NCBI GenBank assembly: GCA_964017045.1 | Contig: OZ024794.1 | Coordinates: 53,916,608-53,980,607, forward strand | Source of the DNA: Omphiscola glabra | Lineage: Eukaryota > Mollusca > Gastropoda > Lymnaeidae | Reading direction: 5' to 3' | Length of the DNA stretch: 64,000 nucleotides | Part shown: in pieces, positions 56,001 through 64,000 of the stretch | Numbering within the stretch: position 1 is the stretch's first letter | Layout: the number at the start of each line of letters is the position of its first letter | Notes under the pieces: generated by a model | What the model was told of the DNA's origin: nothing | Databases searched by the model: none | What the model saw: only the letters and a program-made list of their open reading frames with translations | Position numbers and translations under genes: made by a program

Positions 56001-56979
56001 GCTGTTATTCTTCAGCCCGCCAGGATCCTTTTTTTTAATGAAATTATTGTGAAACTAAACCCATCTCACTAATGTTATTATTGTCATACTAATGTCATTT
56101 GTTTAGAATGAACTTTAAAGCTCAATCATAACCATTCCTTTTCCTCAGTTTCTAATACATTTTTAATTACAAAATTACACAAATATGACCCAAAAACTGT
56201 GTGTCTGGTTTTTTTTATGTTTCACGTTTTAAAAGGATTTGGGAGGGGGGGGGAAGCCTAGACGGGGAGAGAGAGATATAAACCCAGGCTGTACAGCATT
56301 TTGTGTTTGCAAATAACGGAAGTCTGGCTTAAAACAATACATTTGTTTTGGACAGACTGCTGGCCAAGGAAGATATATATGTGTAGTGCCCCGAGAAGAA
56401 GGGGTCCCTTTGGAAACAACTGTAAACAGATGTAACTATGACTTTACTAAATTTTAGCGTAGAGCCGTGACAAAACAAAAATAACAGGGTAAGATTACCA
56501 ACATATATTAAGCCTAAAATGTCAATTAAACCTGCGTTAGACACATTGTCCTACACATTTGAACCCGTTCTCCGTATATTTAAATGGTTCAAAATGTAGC
56601 CATCTTATATCTCATCGGTACGAGTGCACTTTTGTTCAAGGTATTGACCTTGAAACCAGTCCAACTTTACCACACGCTCAGCGCAGCAACAACAACAACA
56701 AACGCTAAACGTCAGACCCCTGTTTGTTGTAATGTGTTCGTGGTAATATCAATCGCCAAATCACACATTCCTTAATGTCACGATTCAAGATCTCTTTTCT
56801 CGGCCAGCGAGCATCTTTACCGCCCCACTCCGCCGACACACACACCCCGCCATAGCGAAAGTTGAAACAACAAGTAGAAGCAGCAGCAGCACGGCGGTGG
56901 TCGCATCTCGTCGCCATCTCTATTTCCTGCTGATCGGCCCCACGGTTACACAAAGGACAGTCAACACTGAATCACTCAC
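53035..56979 (-). other. 5' intron (between putative non-coding exon and first coding exon)
   Basis: About 3.9 kb, AT-rich, with one SPIN-like MITE (55512) and a G run near 56245. The left boundary is secure (acceptor); the right depends on the putative donor at 56973-56979. Confidence 0.6.
55512..55688 (-). mobile_element. SPIN-like hAT MITE, copy 1 (177 bp), perfect 8-bp target duplication
   Basis: On the minus strand it starts CAGCGGTACTCAACC and passes through the 'gggggtcgaac' and 'ggggtcgc' blocks; on the plus strand it starts CAGTGGTTCTCAACC. Both flanks are tgttaagt (55504-55511 and 55689-55696). Ends, internal blocks and size match SPIN non-autonomous hAT elements as I remember them. 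No transposase is present. Confidence 0.88.
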
Positions 56980-57480
56980 CCTGCATCGCTCAACGCAAAC
57001 TTGGATTTCTTCCTCAAATGATCCATCATCTAAAATGTTTAAGCACCGGGGAGCTGTTTAAATTTACGCAACCACGGTGTGAGCTTGGCGCCTTCGGAAT
57101 AAATTTGTGCAAGAAAGTTCACATATCTGAACGACGAAAGGGGGAAACCGATTCGAGTGGATAGAAAACATAATGTATAAGGGGAAAAATAAAGTGAATT
57201 GGCAGAAGGGAGATTTCACACACTAGCTCTCTTTCCCTCACACACTCCCACACCAGCGGAGACTGCTTATCGATTCCGCCATTGCCTGCCTCCTCGCTTC
57301 CACTCCCAAGACTGGTTGTCAACTATTTTCTTCCACAGTGGACCGAATCCAAAATCTCATTTTCGAGGGCGGAAGAGATTCTTGGGGGTACTCTCTCTCT
57401 CTGTCTCCCTCCACTCCTACAAGTACACATCCTCTCTTTCAATCAAAGATCTATAATAAGTTCAACACATGGGGACCGTC
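56640..57480 (-). promoter_or_regulatory. PTPN4: Putative promoter and 5' end of the phosphatase gene
   Basis: CpG-containing, GC-richer block upstream of the first coding exon, with CT/GA tracts (57391-57410). No TATA box is convincing. It is placed here because of the strong donor at 56973-56979 and because the coding part has its own acceptor, which demands an upstream exon. A bidirectional promoter is possible. Confidence 0.45.
56980..57250 (-). other. PTPN4: Candidate 5' non-coding exon (upstream limit unknown)
   Basis: On the minus strand GATGCAGG is followed by GTGAGTG at 56979-56973, a near-consensus donor. The start of transcription cannot be set from sequence; 57250 is arbitrary. 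Confidence 0.35.
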
Positions 57481-57721
57481 TATAATATTCTACGTTTCTT
57501 CCCTCTGATTAAATTTTTTAAGAGTCTCGCAAACGTGTATTGATCGCTCTTGCTCCGGTGAAAGACGTGTAATACTGGAGCAGAGATAACCACTCTAAAG
57601 CGTTAGCATGTACTGCACAGCTTTAGCAAACCACTCCTAAATTATGTCACTTGGCCTAATATCCATTTTCAATAGAAACTCTTAGCTCAAATGTGCAAAT
57701 AAGTTCGATGGTAATTGCGCA

Positions 57722-57743
57722 CCCCCCCCCCCCCCCCCCCCCC
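57722..57743. repeat. Poly-C tract
   Basis: Uninterrupted run of about 22 C, followed by an A run. Confidence 0.95.
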
Positions 57744-58588
57744 AAAAAAAAATTAATTAAATTGAAGTCCGCTTACAAACACAAATTGAATGTTCAGTTC
57801 CCATGTTGTGTAAAAGCATTATAAATTTATACGAAAATTGCTGGGAACCGCCATGTTTCCTCAATTCAGCCCAACCTAGTAATAGTGTACGATAAGATCA
57901 CCACTGTCCATACATACAATAAATTAACCATCAAGCCATCCTCTCACGAATATCAAGCCAGCAAATTTTCCAACAAAAGATTGCGTGCGGCTCGCAGGCA
58001 CACATGGCAGCTGTAAAATGACTTGTTGCATTTAGGTGACCTACTGAGTGCGCCACAAAGCAACAAGTGCACCCATCTCAAATATCCATAAAACGAGCCG
58101 CTGGAATGTTGGACGTCCCAGCTGCTGCTGGTTTTTATAAGGTATTTAAATAAAGGGTGTGTATGTTCACGTTGACTATTTTAGTAAATAATGCATTGAC
58201 ACCATACTATCTGTGTGATGTTCAAAAATGCCGATAAATGTAAGATATAGTATATACCAATTCTTCTATTTTCGTTGATAGAGAGTGGTGAAGCAGTTAA
58301 GAACATAAGACAAGTATAGACAGCGGTTTTTAAGGGGGGGGGGGGGGGGGCGCGTTATATCCTGCATTTTTTTAAATGTTAAAAAGTTAAAGAATACAAT
58401 GCTTCAATGTCTTTTAATTCTAAGGATATATTTCTAAAATCAGGTAGACCAAATGTATCACTATAATTTAATAAATAATTTTTAAAACTGTGAAAAGACC
58501 TTTACTGGAGTAATAAGGAATAACGACAGAATGTCGCGCCAATCTAAAACATGAAAAGAGCCCTGCAACCCCTACTTCTGAATGATGT

Positions 58589-58648
58589 CCCTTGGATAGT
58601 TAGGGGGCCCTTGGATAGTTAGGGGGCCCTTGGATAGTTAAGGGGCCC
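58589..58648. repeat. 20-bp tandem repeat, 3 copies
   Basis: cccttggatagttagggggc is repeated head to tail, the last copy with one change. Confidence 0.95.
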
Positions 58649-59345
58649 AAAAGTTGGGATGTGGAGAACAAAAATTAACTCTATACTTTACATGCGGGTG
58701 GGTGGGGGGACACAAAAGCGATAACGTGTCAGTGGGCCTACAAGAGTCACGCGACGGCTGTGGACACAAGGCAAGAGTATATTTAATAATCTGATGCTCA
58801 CCCAGGATAACAAAGTTTACCCGGTCATGGAATGATATTTTAACACTGGCTGAACATGTTAATAGCACCATCCCTACAAATAAGACCACTTTTGGTTCGG
58901 TCCCCAAGGTTTTGCCTTCCAGTTTCACCGTACATGAGTTGGTTTATGATGTCATCGCAAGCACTAGTGACGACTCTGTCCGGCTTATGTAGTTCATAAC
59001 TGCTACAGCCACGAGGAAAACGGGTTTATAGAAAATGCTGGGACGAACTTGGTGCCCTACGCCAACAGGTTGTTACGCCCCTGAATGTTAAAATGTAGAC
59101 ACCACGACCTGTTGGCACGATAGTAAACATAGTCGTGCCCTGAAGCGGTACTGCTGGCCAGGCTCTTTGTTGGGCTGTAAATAGTGTCACTGTCTAAGAG
59201 TAGGAATTAAATACTACAAATCGATGATGTAATGCCCAATAGCACAATGACAACAGATACGGATGTGAATACTAAGCACCGATGATCTCACAGTTGAATT
59301 GTTTAAATCCGCGTCCACTGGCGTGACCTATTTGTCCATCTCTAT

Positions 59346-59546
59346 CAGTGGTTCTCAACCCTCCTAATGCCGCGACCTTAAATACAGTTCCTCATGTTGT
59401 GGCGACTCCCAACCACAAAGTTGTTTTCGTTGCTACTTCTTAACTGTAGATTATATGTGTTTTCCGTTTATCTTAGGCGAGCCACGTGAAAGGGTCTTTC
59501 GACCCCCCCCCCCAAGGGGTCGCGACCCATAGGTTGAGAACCACTG
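59346..59546 (-). mobile_element. SPIN-like hAT MITE, copy 2 (201 bp)
   Basis: Plus-strand start CAGTGGTTCTCAACC, and end GGTTGAGAACCACTG, its exact reverse complement: a perfect 15-base terminal inverted repeat. Flanks atctctat and atcactat match at 7 of 8. On the minus strand it contains the SPIN blocks GGGTCGCGACCCCTT, CGGAAAACACATAT, GTAGCAACGAAAA and CACAACATGAGGAACTGTAT. It is more complete than copy 1. Confidence 0.92.
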
Positions 59547-61095
59547 ATCACTATGGAGTGGGTGTGGAGATGGAGTTGAATCTTTTAGGCACAACTGGTT
59601 ATTTTACGTCATGTTATCGTTTATTTTCCGTATAATGCAACAAGCTTATGCGCGGCTTTATATTGCAGTGCTGTGGTGGATTTAGAATCTCAACACAAAG
59701 TTAATCCTCAACAATATCTGTCAAAATGTAGTGTGAAGGCATATTCATATACTATAATGACACAAACATGGACGATTATTTCTAACTCAATATCTCCATA
59801 ACAAAACTAGAAGGTCAACTACTAACGTGAATGTAACTGACAATAGCAAGACTGTGTGATGTGTGTAGATGGAAGCCGCGAACCCATAGATAGGAATGTC
59901 GCGAAACTGTCTTGGTCTATGTCTTATTTGTGGACTGTATTTAACGAACGTGTTGATTGATCGGAATTTTCTCGACTAAGGGTGACCTGAACCATGTCCA
60001 GTGTGTTTGTTGTGGGCGGTTGTTGGGGGGGGGGGGTTACTTTGTTTATTGTACTGTGCACACAACCAGAGTACCATGTTATTCATTTGTTTTGCATTTT
60101 GCACTTTAGTTAAACACATAATCATATTTAAATCGTTTAGCACTATTAATCACATGAAAATTTGTATTTTCTTTAGTTAGTAATTTATTTTCCGAAATGA
60201 CCTATCTTGAAGTTGCCCACAGAAATCCCAGTTTGTTCTCTGTGAAGTTGACAGATCATTTTTTTTAATCAATTACCGACACTTTCTTTAAATGTTTAAA
60301 TCTTGACCAAAGAAAACTATATCTATGGACACGTTTTTATATACATTTGTCAAAAAATATCAAGCTCAAACTCAAAACAATTAAAATAACCCTGGTGTAT
60401 GGCTAAGTTTATCAAGTATATAAATATGTCATACGGTGCAAAATCTTGTAGCCTTCTGCGTGCTTGGTAAAGCCCTTACGAACTTAACAGTTGGTCATTT
60501 TAAGGTCTGATTTTCCGGACTATCCGTAAATTTGGCAACCCCGGGTGTGTAACCATTATACCGCCCTGGTACTTGTTATGTAACCAGCTGCGCTCTGTCT
60601 TACAATATGACTTTATATGCAGCTGGGGCATCTTTTAGTCAGTGTAACATGTAAACAGCTGCGCATCTTTTAGTCAGTGTAACGTTTCACTTTTAAAAAA
60701 CTATATTGTTTATCTAGCATCATCATCATAATAATAAGCCATCATAGGAATTAGAACAACATATTGTGTGGCGTGAATTATTTACTTAAGCATTTTATGT
60801 CATTTTCAAACAGTAAAGCAGGAAGAATTGACTTGAGCCCAAGGCTTCTGAAGAGACAAAACCATTTTTAAAGAGACACAACTGGGTGAATTGTCATTGT
60901 CAAAAGAATGGAATGTGGAATTTTTTGCACACCGTTGAAAATCACCTTTTTTAAACAAAAAGTTTTCACTTCAAGACAAACTTAAGGACAGCATTTGTGC
61001 ATCAACCATTAAGAACTATTAAATATTTAATCATGGGGAGTCTCCCCCCCCCCCCCCCCCCAAATTTTGTATGTTATTATTCACACTCACAGGAA

Positions 61096-61318
61096 GGATG
61101 AGGAAGTCAAATTAGCAATTGTGGTTCTTGGAAGTGTCAGTGTAAATAAAATTGAAAGAATGAAAAGCATTCATCATGATGTACCTCACAAAGGGCTCAA
61201 AGAAGAACAACATTCTCTTTTTAGTAAAACAAATTTTGATGAAAAGCAAATATTTAAATACACAGAGTGGTCACTGTACATGAAAAAGTTAAAGAAAGAA
61301 AATGAGAAACAACTTTAG
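61096..61318 (+). CDS. Possible terminal exon of an unrecognised plus-strand gene
   Basis: A pyrimidine/A-rich stretch ending in cacactcacag precedes an open frame KDEEVKLAIVVLGSVSVNKI ... FKYTEWSLYMKKLKKENEKQ then L and TAG at 61316-61318. The composition (Lys/Glu-rich amphipathic end) looks protein-like and the frame is intact for 74 codons. Downstream, AATAAA occurs near 61478 and again near 61488, as for a 3'UTR. I do not recognise the family, and no upstream exon was identified, so it may be chance. Confidence 0.35.
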
Positions 61319-64000
61319 AATTGATCCTGTATCAAACATATCAAAATAATAGTGGTTAGCTGAATCCCTGGTATTTTAATTAAATTAGTTTTAAAATATT
61401 GTTAAGTCTTGACCTCGGAGGTGACACCTTAATTCATTTAAAAATGTGTGTTGTGACTGAATATAAAATAGAATCTAATAAAAACTAATAAAGTTCATGC
61501 TATTTACTGTTAAGAATCCATTCCAATAAGATACATCCAATTGAAGTAGCCAAGAGGACACATTCACCAAAATTTAGTTCCACATTAGTTAAAGCAAGCA
61601 CACCTGGTTACCATTTAAAATAGATTTCACCGGCAGACTCTAAAACCTTGACCATTAATTGGTTAAAACCAAAGAAAACATAAAAAAGGCGTAACGCAAA
61701 GAAAATATGTTATTAAGCCACGGTAGAATAGTTTTGTAAATAAAATTTGACAAACTTTTACCAAAGATGTTATCTACATTAGAATTTATTATTACAATGA
61801 TCAATCTCAAATAATTTCCAGCGAACAACTGCTTTTAATTTGGGATGAACTTGAAAGTGTACACTGCTAAGTTAATACAAATCTTCTATATCTGGGGAAA
61901 CAAATACAGTAGTGATGGAAGCATGTTTTCAATAAATGAAAAGCAATGGCATGTATAAATACTTTTTATAGGGAAGAGGGAAATTTGTATTTTTTTATGT
62001 GTTAAATATTGGGTTTCTTTTTATATTCAATTTTTCCATCAATATCCAAGTAAATGCTATGAGACAACTGATTTTAAAGCTATTTATTGTTTTTCTGTTA
62101 ACAGTGTCACTCATTTGGTGGTCTGAAATATGAGTCAAATATACTTTTGTTAATTATGATTATTGTAATTCTAAGCATTTGCATTTATTAAATGTTCCTT
62201 TCAAAAATCTTAATTGCTTTAAAAAAGAAGTTTCCACATTTTTTAAATAAATCCAGTCATGGAATCTTGCCATTGCATTGAAATTATGCTATTTCCAAAA
62301 TAGCTCACTAGTTAAAGGTGCATTGATAGACTTTCCCTATGCACTGGATTTTAAGACTAAATTTAAAGTTACACCAGTCAAAAAACAAACAAAATCTCAG
62401 TTAATTAGCATATTTATTGAATATTGTCATATAACAATCTGAATAATAAAGAATTAGATCACACCTTCATTTAAAGTTTGTTAAATGTTTCTTCAATTAT
62501 TTTATATAAATTTATTGCAGTTAGGGGCCATCAAATGCTTCCTATGCAAGGAGGGGAATGGTTGATTTAGACGGGTGCATATGGGTGGTGAGTATTTGCA
62601 GATTCCAAATAAACTTTAAAATGCACAATTTCTACAATCATTATCCTGAAATTCCATTGGTCCATGAAAAGGCTATAGAAAAAAATATTATCACTGCAAA
62701 GTTTGGTATTTACATCTTTAGCCAAGTGATAACTTTAATCCATCATTTCTGTGTGAGTGACATAATCAATGTAATAATTATTTCTTTTCAATTATTAAAG
62801 ATACAATGCAGATACCTAGAGGTTATTTCTTAATGAATTTTGCATCTTCCCCGGTAAACTTATGTGCATTTTTATTAAATGAACTCCAGGCAGTTATAGG
62901 TAACTAAAGCTAAATTGTACAGCGCGAACTTTTCTTTTTATTTCTTAAGTGTCGTTGTACATCCCCCAATGGTACATAGTCTGTAAATGATCTGCCAATT
63001 TTTTTTCACACTATATGCCATATTTTTTCACCTATAAGTTGGTATGATAAATGAAATTTTCAATTGAAGGCATGTTCACAAAAACCTGGAGTTAATTTGG
63101 TAATCTGCCACTTCAGTGTCGGTTATTAAAATATTGTGTTGTTCCCATTTGAAGTGCTATTTAAATGATTTTTATTTTATCGATGTCCCTTAATAAGACA
63201 GTGGAGAGAGGGCCACTGAGTTTTCAGTGGCATTAAAGAGAGTGGTCACTGTTTTCTCAATGAAATTCCTGACAGATATGTGATCACGTTACATGAGTGC
63301 AAAAGAGAGCTATATTATTATTATGCATCCAGACTCACTTACTGAATAGTATGGATGGGTGGCTTATGAATGCAAAGATCAGATATTGAATCTACAAACA
63401 CACCATTGTGGTCCATCAATAAAAGATTTTCTATCCAAATGATGCTGGTGGAATGTTGTGGAAGCATGCAAACCCCAAACTAAATACATTTGGCACATGC
63501 CGCCCTTCATTTTTGCATGAGTTCATGTTCTGCAATCATTTGCGTGGAGATGATATAAACTCAAATTGTTAAAAAAAAATTATTTTAAATATTAATAAAT
63601 ATTTTACATTATTTATTTTTAAAAGTTTTTGTCTTTAATTATTTTATATATGTGCTGAAATACTTATGCACAATGTCATAAAACAAATTTTCATTTATTT
63701 GGATAAAAAAAACTAATAAAAGAATATATCTAATCAATAAACTAATAACTTTCAATAAACCGTTTAAATATAAATTATTAAATAGCACTTCAAACCGGAA
63801 CAACAGTGTTTAAATGCGAAAATATGAATTTCATTAAGAAATAAATATGATAATGATATGCACCTGAACTGCATACCAACTTGAGTGCATATAAATAATG
63901 TAATGAATGAAATTTGACTGTCTCAGACTCACTCAGTATCTCCTTAGCCTTATGAATGTATGAATGATGACCTGCCTTACTCAAGGCAAGCCCAGGCCCA
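61319..64000. other. Right flank, AT-rich, no firm gene
   Basis: The first 170 bases could be the 3'UTR of the candidate exon at 61096. A splice-like segment at about 62527-62590 (acceptor ttag, donor gtgagt, reading GPSNASYARRGMVDLDGCIW) is noted but unsupported. The rest is AT-rich without recognised features. Confidence 0.5.
61475..61495 (+). terminator. Candidate polyadenylation signals
   Basis: Two AATAAA motifs about 10 bases apart lie 160 to 170 bases after the TAG of the candidate plus-strand exon. The motif is common in AT-rich DNA. Confidence 0.3.

Larger units (their letters stand above)
57481..61095. other. Apparently intergenic region
   Basis: It holds a C run (57722-57743), a G run (58336-58350), a 20-bp triplicate and a SPIN-like MITE, listed separately. 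Other sequence is unique with no gene recognised. Confidence 0.6.

Noticed and set aside
62527..62590. Possible plus-strand exon reading GPSNASYARRGMVDLDGCIW
   Set aside because: Splice-like borders but only about 21 codons, no homolog recognised and no partner exon seen.

Overview
This is an AT-rich eukaryotic (animal) window with a vertebrate-style exon and intron layout, GT-AG splice sites, and dense microsatellites, minisatellites and small DNA transposons. No bacterial operons, rRNA, tRNA or CRISPR array are visible. The host is most likely an invertebrate, plausibly a mollusc and perhaps a freshwater gastropod. That rests on the exon sequences, which are clearly homologous to vertebrate ones but diverged, and on SPIN-like hAT MITEs, a family reported from tetrapods, a kissing bug and a pond snail. 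No species can be named from the sequence alone.

One gene dominates the window. On the minus strand, 26 to 27 exons between about 53.0 kb (ATG at 53021-53023) and 0.7 kb (TGA at 702-704) encode a complete FERM-PDZ-tyrosine phosphatase of the PTPN4/PTPN3 family (PTP-MEG1/PTPH1). I assembled the exons by hand. Every junction has consensus splice signals and compatible phase. The core model is 2847 coding bases, giving 948 residues plus stop, against about 913 to 926 for the human proteins. The order is FERM (exons at 53.0 to 44.4 kb), FERM-adjacent region and low-complexity linker (42.7, 40.6 and 19.2 kb, perhaps also 8.5 kb), PDZ (5.9 to 4.7 kb), then the PTP catalytic domain (3.4 to 0.7 kb) with KNRY, WPD, CSAGIGR and Q-loop motifs intact. 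A non-coding first exon and promoter probably lie in the CpG-containing block near 57 kb, and the 3'UTR runs off the left edge.

Region by region: 0 to 5.9 kb holds the compact phosphatase and PDZ exons. The range 5.9 to 40.3 kb is almost all intron, with one sure linker exon (19.07-19.25 kb) and one doubtful one (8.33-8.67 kb). It carries at least ten minisatellites (17 to 75 bp units), hAT MITEs, and three copies of an unclassified GC-rich repeat. The range 40.3 to 53.0 kb holds the FERM exons, including a 48 bp frame-preserving micro-exon and a recent 296 bp tandem duplication that copied part of a FERM exon. The range 53 to 57.5 kb is 5' intron plus putative promoter. The range 57.5 to 64 kb is apparently intergenic, with a second SPIN-like element and a possible terminal exon of an unrecognised plus-strand gene at 61.1-61.3 kb.

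The most rewarding signals are the hAT MITEs with 8 bp target-site duplications (two SPIN-like), the FERM-lobe micro-exon, the duplicated partial exon, and the GC-rich repeat family. No wholly new multi-gene system was found.
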